In this document: one piece after another, positions 34,901 through 44,926 of the stretch
Layout of the letters: every line of letters begins with the position of its first letter
How positions within the stretch are numbered: the stretch's first letter is position 1
The notes under the pieces: model-generated
Seen by the model: the letters and a program-made list of their open reading frames with translations, nothing else
Told to the model about the DNA's origin: nothing
Database searches by the model: none
Position numbers and translations under genes: made by a program
Origin: Botrytis cinerea B05.10
Taxonomy: Eukaryota > Ascomycota > Leotiomycetes > Helotiales > Sclerotiniaceae
Length of the DNA stretch: 64,000 nucleotides
Direction of reading: 5' to 3'
Assembly (NCBI RefSeq): GCF_000143535.2
Contig: NC_037320.1
Location: 496,001-560,000, forward strand

Positions 34901-35650
34901 CTAGCACTTCAATTTATCAAACCCAACCAACATGATCCTCAACTTAGTACCGAAATTCACAGTCGCCTCTTCCACGCTTCTCTACAAACCTCTCGCTACG
35001 CACTCGCCTACTCAGTCCTTTCCCTCTTCACCAATACCGCTCTACAGACATCCTCTCTCAGATTGCTCATTACCAAGATGTGTGAATCTTCCCACGCTAC
35101 TCAACTTATTTCCTTCCCTTTCATAGGTCTCCAAGATCTCGTCGATGAAATTCTTTCGCAAAAATGCGCAAATATCGTAGAAGTCACAAATGGTGTTCCA
35201 TACCATAAAATCCTTTACGCGTGGCGAATTTCACGTTCTGATTTCCGTGGTGCGGCAGCCATCTCTTTGGAGAGACTATATCGTCTTCAGGCATCTTCAG
35301 AAAGTGACAATAAAATAGGAAATGGAGAAGTAGGGGAGGAAGGCGAGACGCTGGTTACGAAACAATATGTCGCAGTTATTAATGCGTTGAGTTGTGTGGA
35401 TCCGAAGCATGCGTGGATTTTATGTGAAGGTGGAAAGGGAAAAGAGGGGGGGAATGGAGGAAGAGGTGCTGGTAGGGGACTTTTGAAAGGGGCGAAAGAA
35501 GATGCCAATGGAGGTGTCAAGAGAAGAGTGGTTACATTGGCAGATGTTAGGAGAGGATACCAGGAAGAGTTGGATCGCGTAGCCGCGATCGAAAACGGGA
35601 GATTTAGTCTAGGTGGTGGGGGAGGTGGTGAAGATATGATGGAGATGTAA
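31915..35650 (+). CDS. Nuclear pore Y-complex nucleoporin Nup120/Nup160
   Basis: Exons 31915-32587, 32641-34683 and 34743-35650 (phase-1 joins) give about 1,207 residues. The N-terminal half is a beta-propeller typical of the family (TLRLQFPSAIKPGCIAF; HHLYTLRLWPDFF; SYAFTVSLDHNLRIWNLSTGR). The C-terminal half is an alpha-helical solenoid (FLLKHNQSDLAIEFSHF; LLNAGLPEYYSHVVSLYDN). It ends in a Gly-rich low-complexity tract. In the Nup84/Y complex the protein forms one short arm of the scaffold of the nuclear pore. An alternative start at 31942 (MADKGHF) would shorten it by nine residues. Confidence 0.9.
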
Positions 35651-36508
35651 GATGGAACATGGAACATGACAATGGAGGAGTGAAGATGAGAGAAAGCCGC
35701 AATCACGTGGATAACATAAATAAGGAGTAATGTGAGCCTGCCTGGTGACGAATGAGATAAGCAGAACAAAGCGATGGGGCGTAAATTATCGGATTGGTTT
35801 TGATTTTGATAGGCATTTCTTTGATGGATCATGAATGAGATTGATCTCTTTCGAAGTATGGCTTTTTGGTATCTTTGAGGCAAATGTTGTAAGGATAGAA
35901 AATTTACATGAAATGATAAAAAGTTACCAAAAAGATGTGAAGCTTTTCTTAGCTCTGGCTCTGTAGTCTGATTCTGGTGCTAGTGCTGGTGCAATTATCT
36001 TTCGTCTGGCGTGCTTGTCCCAGAACGTGGAAGACGATGAATGACATATAAACGGGCACATAATTCCAAAGCATGAAAGTCATGATCTTAAATGTCTTTA
36101 TTCATGATACGCAGACGCGATTCCCAATCCCCAGGCATTTTTGATCCTTACTCCCAAGAGGAAAAGTAACAGTATGCATGTGAGTAAAGGAGAACCCCGC
36201 CATATCTATCTATCTATCAAAGCCTCCCACCTTGAGACTTTTCTTCTACATCCATGAAAATGCCCCTCCCATAAGAAAGTTTTCTTGTCATCAGATAGGT
36301 ATCTCCTCATGTCTTAATATGTTCACTGGACTGGCTTTTCCCCGCAAATAATCAGATTCATTGGTCTATCTGTCTTTGCCCATTATGTAAACCTCATGAA
36401 ATACGCACACATAAAGAAAATAAGAAAAGGAAAGAGGAAAGGAAAACGGGCTGTTGGTATCAACGTAATAAGAAGGAAAAAAATTAGTTGAGAATCGACG
36501 TGAGATAT
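35651..36508. other. Convergent 3' intergenic region
   Basis: About 860 bp between the ends of the nucleoporin gene and VPS26. No supportable gene. Confidence 0.45.
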
Positions 36509-37609
36509 CTATTGAGCAGAAAGTCGTTTCTGTGCCGCTGGACTAGGAGCAGAATGTGCACCAGCAATCTTAGTCTGCTGACCAAGTGCTAAAGCATCTT
36601 CTGGTTGTTGACGGTAAAGAACGATCTCGGACTGCTTGAAATAACGTCGGGCATCTGTTTAATTATTAGCTTAGTTTTGACAAAGAGTCAAAAAGGGAGA
36701 GGAAACCTACCCTCATCGATGAGAACCAAACTTAAATAGTAGCGGGTGGAGTATTTCTTATTGACCTCGCGGAAAGTAGGAGTCAAATCAAAGCCGCCTA
36801 AGAAAAGTCTGATAGGAATAGTTTCTCCTCTTGATGGTGAACCGTCCATAATCTCAAATCGTACCAAAGTTTCACTCTCATTATATTGGTTTGGAGGCGT
36901 TCCAGTAGTTTCGCGTCGAATGATAGAGAGTTCCATATGCTTAATCTTGAGACGAACGAGCAAAAAGTAGATGCGGCCGACAATAACATCTTTGAGGTGG
37001 TATTTCGATTTGGAGTATTCAAATTCGATATGCAAGCAATCCTCGATACCGACATCCATTTTGATAGAACTGTTCATCTCAGGGGGAATTCTGTAAGAAA
37101 ATACCCAAAGGTCTTTTTCGCGGATCACATCTGCCATTCGCCTAGAAACGGTGACCTTGATAAAATAACGTAACTTGACATTAATGCCATTATAAGATTC
37201 GTATTGCTTTTCGACGTTTTTAAAGTTGAAGTCGTAAGCTTGTGGATGTTGTAAATCGCCAGGAGCAGCAAGCTCTTGTCCTAATGACAGAAATTCGTAG
37301 TGGTTGCCTCGATCATAAAACATCTCTGTAAGGTTGCGTGTTAGTAAGTTGAAGCGGAGATGTAGACCAAATCTGTCCTGGAAGATGAGACGTACCAATC
37401 ATTCCAATAAATTGGACTTTAATACCCGTGTGCTCTAACCTTTTTCCATCCTTAGGTCTAATGGTGACAGCTCCTCTAACCGATTCGCCATCTTTGTATA
37501 GCGGTACCCTTTCCTTGCTACTCTTATTCTTAACCTCTACTGTCTCCCGGCTATCTCCATCTTCCAGAACGATATCAATATCGACTGGGGCAGAAAATAG
37601 GAACGACAT
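36509..37609 (-). CDS. VPS26: Retromer subunit Vps26
   Basis: Exons 37609-37396, 37325-36711 and 36654-36509 join in phase 1 to give about 324 residues. Sequence signatures are unmistakable: MSFLFSAPVDIDIVLED, PKDGKRLEHTGIKVQFIG, YDFNFKNVEKQYESYNG, MELSIIRRETTGTPPNQYNE and DARRYFKQSEIVLYRQ. Vps26 has an arrestin-like fold and forms the cargo-selective retromer core with Vps35 and Vps29, retrieving receptors from endosomes to the Golgi. The ATG lies one nucleotide after the stop of an upstream same-strand ORF (TGA-T-ATG), leaving no room for a conventional promoter unless it sits inside that ORF. Confidence 0.95.
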
Positions 37610-37610
37610 A

Positions 37611-38408
37611 TCAATAGATGTTGGATAGAAGGGCGTTGTAATGATCTTCGTCGAGCTGGGACTGGTGAATATCGCACACTTGTTTGAGCCAATTTTCCTC
37701 AAGCTCCCAACGATTGCGGCCTTCTTGTAAACAGTCTATGAAGAAATCGTCGGTAAGTTTGTCAATATTGGCTTTTCGAAAAAGACGACCGCTTTCTTCA
37801 AAGTTACTATCAAAGCCACGGCAGACCTTAATACCTAAGGAACGTCTTGTCTCTGAGAGACTAGGTGGGAATTGTCCAATTACAACTTGCTTGTCAGAGG
37901 CTTGGTAGATATGAGCAGCTTGTAAGGAACCGATGTAGGTGAGGTTATCGTGCTCTGTCTGCTCGTCGTCAAAACTTGTTCTGCTTGCTGCCAATTGATC
38001 TCTCTTCGATTTTCGATCGAGCTCATCAACAATCACTCCGTGGAAATTGGATTTGGCTGTTGCGACCGAATTGTAGGATTTAGTGCCTGGTGCGAATTCG
38101 GGATGGATGGGTGTGAATGGTGCGATGCGATCTTTTTTGAATTGGAGATTGCCAGAGACAGATCGTTCAGAGGCAGCTGTTTGCTCTGTCAGGTAATATT
38201 CGGTGCCGTAAGTTGGAGTATCTCTTGTGCAAGGAGTTCTGGTTGACTTGCCAGAATAGCTCTCGTGGAGCAACTCTGGGGGGTTCCTGACAGTTGATGG
38301 AGGACCGTGCTTCGGATCTTTGTTCTCCCGAAATCCGTCAAGCGGAATTCTGTATGCCATCACTTTTTGGTTATTGAGTTGTAAGTGTGGAATTGTTGAA
38401 GTTTCCAT
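37611..38408 (-). CDS. Unknown protein encoded directly upstream of VPS26
   Basis: A 265-codon intron-less ORF beginning METSTIPHLQLNNQ; MAYRIPLDGF, 17 codons on, is an alternative start. It is hydrophilic, with no signal or membrane segment. The C-terminal third looks folded and acidic (RLFRKANIDKLTDDFFIDCLQEGRNRWELEE, then NWLKQVCDIHQSQ). It ends in Asn-Ile-Tyr-stop, one nucleotide before the VPS26 ATG. Its start is 158 bp from the divergent LSM8 start. Its length and coherent frame argue for a real protein. It may be translated from an mRNA that also carries VPS26. No family recognised. Confidence 0.7.
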   Translation of the reverse strand: METSTIPHLQLNNQKVMAYRIPLDGFRENKDPKHGPPSTVRNPPELLHESYSGKSTRTPCTRDTPTYGTEYYLTEQTAASERSVSGNLQFKKDRIAPFTPIHPEFAPGTKSYNSVATAKSNFHGVIVDELDRKSKRDQLAASRTSFDDEQTEHDNLTYIGSLQAAHIYQASDKQVVIGQFPPSLSETRRSLGIKVCRGFDSNFEESGRLFRKANIDKLTDDFFIDCLQEGRNRWELEENWLKQVCDIHQSQLDEDHYNALLSNIY

Positions 38409-38566
38409 AACAATAACAACCTTTACCAGTCCAAATTGCAGACGCAGCAACCCTCTAATTCACCTTAACAAAAGTGAGCTGATTACATAAGCCGTAATTA
38501 AGCGCACCGTCAAATCTCGTGATATCATTTCTCACAGCAGAGTTGCACCTGCAGCTCCAGCTCAAA
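38409..38566. promoter_or_regulatory. Divergent promoter between LSM8 and the VPS26 upstream ORF
   Basis: Only 158 bp separate the start codons of LSM8 (plus) and the 265-codon ORF (minus). Any promoter for the ORF/VPS26 pair that is not internal to the ORF must lie here. No specific binding site was identified. Confidence 0.55.
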
Positions 38567-39118
38567 ATGTCACTCTCTAGCTATGTAAACAGTAAGAGTT
38601 TACCCTTTTTCAACCCTCTTTCTACACCTTCCTCTTCGGATCGTTTATTTTATCACTCCTATCATACGCGCAAACTACAGAAACAAGCAAGACTTACAAC
38701 CGCATCCTAACAGCTCCTTAGAGAAAGTTCTAATCTTAACTGCGGATTCAAGAACACTGGTTGGTACACTTTTGAGTTGTGATCAACAGACCAATTTGGT
38801 ATTTATTCCTTTCCTATACCGTTTTCCCCAATTCCCCTTTCCCTTCTCCATCTTGCACTTGCTCTATCGGTTCCTCCCTGCTTACCACTTCTCTACCCCT
38901 CCAATTACTGACACAAACCACAGGTCCTATCCCAAACCATCGAGCGCATAATCCGTCCTCCAGAAGATATCGAAGCTTCTAGTGAAGTCCCACACGGTCT
39001 CTATCTAATCCGTGGTGATAATGTGGTTGTAGTTGGATTGGTGGATGAGGAATTGGATGATAGTATTAATTGGGTGGAGGTTAGGGGAGCTGTCATTGGA
39101 GGGACGAAGCATTCTTGA
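38567..39118 (+). CDS. LSM8: U6 snRNA-associated Sm-like protein Lsm8
   Basis: Exons 38567-38591 (25 nt), 38722-38798 and 38924-39118 give 98 residues, the usual Lsm8 size. Sm1 motif: MSLSSYVNKKVLILTADSR then TLVGTLLSCDQQTNLVL. Sm2 motif: HGLYLIRGDNVVVVGLVDEE. Lsm8 defines the nuclear Lsm2-8 ring that binds the U6 snRNA 3' end. At intron 1 the frame is kept only by the acceptor CCTTAG at 38720-38721. A CAG ten nucleotides upstream would give Thr-Pro-stop, so this is a possible point of splice-linked control. Confidence 0.93.
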
Positions 39119-39619
39119 TTGAATGTTTATAATCGAGTGCTCGCGATTATAGATCAGTGTCTACGGGCATGGTATTGGATGGATGGAATCGACGACTGGA
39201 AATGAAGGAGGTCAATGAGCCGAGGAAAGAAGGAGAATGCGCGGGGAGAGATACCGGAATTTGGCATTTACAAAAGTACGGACGAGCGTAGGTGCGTACA
39301 AGATGGGTGGAACGTTATTTATGCTGCATTATTTGGCGTTGAATGGAGTGCCATTAGATGGGTCTTTTTTATATCCATCCTTTTGATTTTGTGTTGGTTA
39401 TGAAGATGGCTCAAGCGAATTCAGATATCGAGGGAAATCTACCAAAATTCGAGATCATATCATGGGATCAGTGAGATGTAATTAAAAAGCACGTCAAGGC
39501 AGTTTTCAGATAGCTCGAATTTCTATTTACCAAATTAAGCTTCTAAGTAGAACACATCTTTATCCAACGTGATGGTATGTACTGTAATCCAAAAGTACCA
39601 TGTATTCAAACCATAAAGT
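39119..39619. other. Convergent 3' intergenic region
   Basis: 500 bp between the ends of LSM8 and the nucleoside hydrolase gene. No gene seen. Confidence 0.45.
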
Positions 39620-41236
39620 TTATCCAAAAACTCTTTCCAAAAGGTAAGGTCCAAAAGCTTCCTCTCCAGGAGTACCAACAATTCTGTTGACTCTGTTGCC
39701 CTTATGAACACTGAGCCAGCCACCATTATCTCCAGGCTCCTCGGCTGTAACATCAACAGTATCGTTATTAATATGAACGACGGAAGCAATGCTTTCCATT
39801 GGATCTCTGATATCAATAGCTCCAGGGCTCTTGACTTGTTCAACTCCTGCCTTCTTTCTCATGCGTCTATCAACGATATGCATACCTCTAGTCCATTGAC
39901 CAGATGTTTCAACTCGAATATCTTCTGGTCCTCTTGGGAAAGTCATCCAAGTAGGAGATGAACGTGTCAACATATACCAGATGCAAAGTGGATCATGTAA
40001 CTCAAGGCCTGGGTTTGATGTTGCATTTCTACCAAGAGAGTTCATTTTCTCATAAGTCTTGTGTACAAATACAGAAACCCATTCTGCAAGAGGACTTCCA
40101 GCTTTGATGAGGGGTTTCAACTTCTCCTGGAAGTCTAATTTCATTAACTGATGTGGAGTTGTAATATCCAAGGGGAATAATGTTAAGTTAAGTTGCCTGG
40201 AGAGGTTCGTAGGATATGGTGGAAGAGTCGACTTATTCAAAGGTACCGGTGGCATGGTAGTAATTGGGTTTGGGCCTGTAAGGGCAAATACTCTGGCAGT
40301 TGCGACTGCATCTGCATAGGTATTGAATTCAGCGACAGGGGTAATGTTACCCTCTACATCGATCGCACCACCCATTACTACAACCTCCTTGACTCTTAAA
40401 AATGTTTCAGTATCTTCCGCAGCAGCCAAAGCAATGTTGGTCAAAGGTCCAACACAAACAATTGTAATTGTATCTTTAGGATTTTCTCGAAGTAAGCGAA
40501 GCATTTCCTTATGAGCAGGCACATGAGAAGCTGTGAACGATGGGGATGGAGAAGCGAGTAGGCGGGCTTCAGCAATTTCTTCAGCGGTAGCATTTTCGGG
40601 AGGAGGTTGGAAAAGTGTCTTCCAAGTATCGGCGGGAGATAGATGTGGGTGCTACAAAGAAATACGTTAGGTGGTAGTCCTAAGAAAAGCGAAAAATGAA
40701 GGGGCATGTTTCTCTTACACTAGTATGAACACCACCAAGACCATCAATGCCATCTATTGCTAGGATTAGTTGATACTTCATATGGACTTATTGATAAAGC
40801 TCTTACGAAAGTAATCTGCCATGAGCATTTCATCCTCAAGTGGGTGATCAGCGCCAACAGCCACGATAGGCTTTGACTTCTTCATTGCATCAAAGCCCTC
40901 AAGTTGGCCACGCTCCTTTCGCCATTTCAATTCTTGTTCAAGGACATGGAATAAAGCTACACAATTCTTCAAACAACTTTTCGTTTGGTCAGTAAAGTTA
41001 ATGCTAACAGCATCGATATGATTTTCTAAACATACCTATCAACTTCAACATTTCCATAAGTTATAGAAATCATCATGACATCTAACTCTTCCGGCTTTGC
41101 AGCTAAAGCTAAGAGAATGGCGAGAGCGTCATCGATACCTTTGGGAAATTCCTAATTAGCTTTATGATATTTCAAGTAACAATGAATCAAAGATCTCACC
41201 AGGATCGGTATCAATAATGATACGATTAAGAGACAT
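39620..41236 (-). CDS. Inosine-uridine preferring nucleoside hydrolase
   Basis: Five exons (41236-41200, 41138-41036, 40976-40807, 40753-40719, 40651-39620) sum to 459 codons. The calcium-binding signature is at residues 9-16 (DTDPGIDD), followed by ALAILLALAAKPEELDV. Other family elements are MISITYGNVEVD, HGIDGLGGVHTS, TIVCVGPLTNIALAA, VVVMGGAIDVEGNITPVAEFN and LHDPLCIWYML, with the active-site His just before DPL. The enzyme splits the N-glycosidic bond of ribonucleosides to release base and ribose, for salvage. It is longer than bacterial members (about 310 residues) because of inserts, as is usual in fungi. Confidence 0.92.
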
Positions 41237-42242
41237 TTTGGTTGGGGTTGTAGTGTATTCTTGTTCTTCCTAAACTCTCTCTGATATTTCCCCTCTTAAG
41301 GAGACTTGATGATTGATTGTAGAGGCAGGGAGGAAATGTTAGAACGGAAGTAGAAAGAAAAGAATGATGAAGATAATAATAAGGACAAGGGGGTGATCTG
41401 GTAATCTAGATGGTCCAGTTGAGTGATGATTAGCTGGACTGATTGTTAACTAGATGGATTGTTTGTAGGGAGTTGGCATAGGTTCAAAGATATATATATA
41501 CCTGTATGTATGTGATGTCCCAAAATGTATATGTATCTCTTATCCCTCAGTGGTTTATCACTCTGGTAGTCTAGCAGCCCACACAGTCTAGCAGTCAAGC
41601 AACCACCTCCGAAAGTATGTTTATGATTCAGACACCCCACCTTTTGCCATTATGTAATCCACTTGCACAGCTCGGTGGCTCACCAGTGGCTCATTCCAAT
41701 TCACCACCCGAGCCACCTCAAGACCTCGAAAGCACCAGAGAAACCAATTAGTCATGTCGGTGATTCGGATCTAATTGATCCGATACGGCTCTTACCCAAT
41801 TAGGTTCCCCTGCATACACTTGAGAATCCACGCTAGAAAACATGGGGAGCTCCAATAATGATTAGGATTTGATCCGAATACTTTTTTAGGGTCGACTTGG
41901 TCTGTACTTAATCTTAAAGGCCACATCTCGATACTGTTTCTCCTCAAAACTCATACGGGCGAAATAGGGTTTATAACCTCCCTTCTTGTTTTGCTCTCCT
42001 ACTTACAAGGACTTCTCTTTTCTCTTTCCAACATCATAAATATTCAATTCCTTCTTCCAAAAATTGTCATCTCGACAATTAATTGAATATCACTTTGATT
42101 CAAGCCCACACGAAACAGAAAGCCTCTTCATCAGAACATCTCCTGATGTCCCAATAAGTCGATCGATTCCCCCAATTCGAGAGAGCTCTAGAGCTTGATT
42201 ACGGCATCACTTTGATATTCTACTATCTGCGGTTCATTCATC
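41237..42242. other. Divergent intergenic region
   Basis: About 1 kb between the nucleoside hydrolase and the lysine-rich membrane protein gene. Pyrimidine-rich tracts near 41990-42060 are typical of a fungal 5' UTR or promoter. No gene seen. Confidence 0.45.
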
Positions 42243-43529
42243 ATGAGTAGCACAAGTTTACTCACCACCGTTATCGGCTGGACTGTTGTCCTCGGTGCAG
42301 CAGGATACTACTACGTCAACAACAAATCCAAGGTCAAGGCTAAAGCTCAAACTGCCGTCAAACAAGCCACAAAGGTTGTTGAAGAGCGCAAGGAGCCAAA
42401 GTCCAAGAAGTCAAAGAAGGATGCCTTGAGCAGTGGTGAACAAGATAAAAAGTCATCTGCCAAAGCTGAAAAGAAGAAAACTCCCGCTCCTCAAAAAACC
42501 GAACCCAAACAAGAAACTGTTAAGCCTGTCGCCAATGATTCCGATGATGACAACGATGCGGAGAACAACCGTAAATTCGCTCTTCAATTCGCCAAAACTC
42601 AAGCTGGTACTCAATTCTCTGGTAACTCCTCTTCATCTACAAGTCGTCAAAAGTCTGTTAAACAATCTCGTGCACAAGAAAAGGAGATTAAGGACTCTGG
42701 AAACATGACTGCCGGCGATGCTGATGACGATCGATCTCTCACTGATTCTCCTGAAGTTGGCCCAACCAAGGGTGCTTCTCCTGTCGCAAGTGGTATCGCT
42801 GATATGCTTGAACCTGCCGCTCCTGGTCCATCCGTCTTGAAGGTTACTGAGCCTACCAACCCTAAGCCAGCCAAGAAAGAAAAGGCCAAGGCTGCTCCTC
42901 AACCTGCCGAAACCAAGAAGCAAAGACAAAACCGCGCCAAGATTGAAGCTGCCAAGGTTGCGAGAGAGCAAGAGGAAAAGGAACGTAAGGTCAAGGAAGA
43001 AAAGCAACGTCGTACCGCCAGAGAAGCTGAAGGTAGAGCTGCTAAGGATGGTAGTCAATTCATGGCCTCCCAAGCTGCTAACTCTGCTTGGACTGCCTCC
43101 TCTGCCAACACATCAAACGCTCCCGTCAACAAATACGATTTACTCGACACCGCCGAAAACAAGACAGATGAGAAGGTCAAGGTTGTTGTTCCAGCTGAAA
43201 ACTTTTCCGAGAGCGAGGTTACTGGTACTCAATGGCAAGGATATGGTGACGACGATGAGCGTGTCAAGACCATCATTGAAGATTCTCGTGAATGGGAGCA
43301 AGTCTCCAGCAAGAAAAAGAGAGCAAAGAAGGACAAGAAGGAGATTATTGGTGCAGAGGGAGCTGGAACCACTAGTTCAACCGATGAGAAAGAGTACACC
43401 ATTCCACCAAAGACTGAGAAAAGTCCTCCAGGACAAAAGTGGACATCTGACCTCACTTATGTCGACAGTGATTATAATGTTCATGATGTTCAAAAAGACC
43501 TCCAGGATTCTGAATGGGTTGTTTCATAA
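42243..43529 (+). CDS. N-terminally anchored lysine/alanine-rich protein
   Basis: An intron-less gene of 428 residues. One membrane segment is at residues 5-23 (LLTTVIGWTVVLGAAGYYYV). A very long charged region, rich in Lys, Glu, Ala and Gln, follows and is partly coiled coil (KQRQNRAKIEAAKVAREQEE, then KERKVKEEKQRR). The C-terminus is better ordered, with Trp-containing motifs (TGTQWQGYGDDDERVKT; SREWEQVSSKKKRAKKD; LTYVDSDYNVHDVQKDL; SEWVVS). Highly biased codon use for Lys (AAG) and Ala (GCC/GCT) suggests strong expression. The layout resembles an ER-anchored ribosome- or RNA-associated protein, but this is inference; I do not recognise the family by name. Confidence 0.75.
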   Translation: MSSTSLLTTVIGWTVVLGAAGYYYVNNKSKVKAKAQTAVKQATKVVEERKEPKSKKSKKDALSSGEQDKKSSAKAEKKKTPAPQKTEPKQETVKPVANDSDDDNDAENNRKFALQFAKTQAGTQFSGNSSSSTSRQKSVKQSRAQEKEIKDSGNMTAGDADDDRSLTDSPEVGPTKGASPVASGIADMLEPAAPGPSVLKVTEPTNPKPAKKEKAKAAPQPAETKKQRQNRAKIEAAKVAREQEEKERKVKEEKQRRTAREAEGRAAKDGSQFMASQAANSAWTASSANTSNAPVNKYDLLDTAENKTDEKVKVVVPAENFSESEVTGTQWQGYGDDDERVKTIIEDSREWEQVSSKKKRAKKDKKEIIGAEGAGTTSSTDEKEYTIPPKTEKSPPGQKWTSDLTYVDSDYNVHDVQKDLQDSEWVVS

Positions 43530-44157
43530 TCATCATGACTTCTCGACATCAGTCTTCATCTCAAGATTAAACTTCTAGTCTTGATTTTTATCTGTCACCA
43601 CCAAATTCGAATTTCCCATTCTTGTATTCTCATGGCGTTTGAGCCTTCCTTCACATGTACATTGTGATATTCGGGGAGGAAAGGTTACTTTTGACTGCAT
43701 AGGATCTCAAATGACTTTTCTAAGAGTCTTTGCGTTGGTATCACGGATGGTGGGCATATTGCATAGGATGATGCACACGCTTTGATTGACGTTTTCGAAT
43801 TCTTTTAATTTGATTGGCGTCTATGGTCAAACTTTATCTGATTCGTATGACAACTGGATGTCAGAACAAAATTTCAATTTGTTTACGTTTGCGGTTTTTT
43901 TTTTTAATTTATTTTCAAGATCACGATCATGATTATAAACAATGTACCATCAAATGACATTCATGTATTTGACACGATAGTTTTATGAAGTTAACAATTC
44001 ATAGACCAAAAAATGATCATGATCTTAAATATTATTCTAATCTCTAATAAGTGATGGTGATGGTGATGTATGTGCAGATGATATGAACTCATGATATTTG
44101 TAAATTTAGATGGATGCATTTGTATCTAATCATCGTGCATCTTTGTAGACGACGTGA
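43530..44157. other. Intergenic, no gene seen
   Basis: 3' flank of the lysine-rich protein gene, with T-rich tracts near 43895-43915. No gene seen. Confidence 0.45.
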
Positions 44158-44262
44158 AAGGAAGGGAAGGGAAGGGAAGGGAAGGGAAGGGAAGGGAAGG
44201 GAAGGGAAGGGAAGGGAAGGGAAGGGAAGGGAAGGGAAGGGAAGGGAGGGGAAGGGAAGGAT
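44158..44262. repeat. (GGGAA)n pentanucleotide microsatellite
   Basis: About 21 near-perfect units, purine-only on the plus strand, with one irregular unit (GGGAGGGG) near the right end. A strand-asymmetric purine tract of about 105 bp. It creates spurious open frames on both strands. Confidence 0.95.
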
Positions 44263-44357
44263 AAGAAATAGACGCATACTTATTATATTTACAAGATTGC
44301 TAAGGAAGGTCCCTTGATGTTCTCGTTGTTCATGATGAATTCTGACTAAATATTCGA

Positions 44358-44422
44358 GTATTAGTTCATAGTATTAGTTCACAGTGTTAGTTCACATTAT
44401 TAGTTCACAGTATTAGTTCACA
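44358..44422. repeat. Five tandem copies of a 13-bp unit
   Basis: The unit is GTATTAGTTCACA, repeated five times without spacers. Copies 1, 3 and 4 each differ at one or two bases. The fourth unit overlaps the stop codon of the minus-strand gene ending at 44405, and the fifth encodes its last residues. Confidence 0.9.
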
Positions 44423-44758
44423 TCCGTGCTTGCACTCCGCACTCAATGGGTTCGTCTCATCCCTCAAGTCCACTACATACTTCTCATACTTTTATGAACA
44501 TCAGATGATATGATACTGAACTGGTATCGAAAACTTACACATCTCGAAAAATGATTTGATTTGAACCTCTCCCTTCAAGCTGAAATGCAGCACAGGGTAT
44601 ATTCGTGGCTCAGTGGCTTGGCAAGCAGCAAAACCATTAAGAACCCATGAATCCTTCAGCCTCACCCATTTCCATGCGTGATGCTCAAGGTTGGGGGCGC
44701 TCAGGTAAGTTTCGTGCTGCTGTTGATGATGTTGATGTTGTACGATATTAATAGACAT
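44405..44758 (-). CDS. Small unknown protein, two exons
   Basis: Exon 1 (44758-44539) begins MSINIVQHQHHQQQHETYL. Exon 2 (44472-44405) follows a GTAAGT...GTATGTAG intron in phase 1. The product is about 95 residues. The N-terminus is His/Gln-rich; then come ordered-looking HHAWKWVRLKDSWVLNGF and VLHFSLKGEVQIKSFFEM, and exon 2 reads LDLRDETNPLSAECKHG. The final codons lie in the 13-bp tandem repeat. The gene diverges from the 574-residue gene, with start codons 168 bp apart. No homology recognised; moderately likely to be real because both splice sites are good and the frame holds. Confidence 0.45.
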
Positions 44759-44926
44759 TGTGTATATATATCTTGAGATCGCATCGTTTTCTTTCTAATT
44801 CTTTTCTGCGTGTTTTTTCAATTTGAGTGATGTTTTGAGCGATTTTGTTTTATATATCTACGAACCTGCCTGCGAATCGAAAGGAAATTTGAGAGAAGGA
44901 GAAGACGAGGCTGAGAGCCAAGAAAT

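Noticed and set aside
42633..43073. Long antisense frame opposite the lysine-rich protein gene
   Set aside because: Its Leu/Phe/Arg-rich sequence is the complement of Lys/Ala/Glu-biased codons, a common artefact.
44089..44317. Open frames of Arg/Glu/Gly/Lys or Phe/Pro/Ser/Leu repeats on both strands
   Set aside because: They are direct translations of the (GGGAA)n microsatellite.
44358..44422. Regular short repeats that could suggest a CRISPR-like array
   Set aside because: The 13-bp units are directly adjacent with no unique spacers, in a eukaryotic genome. This is a minisatellite.
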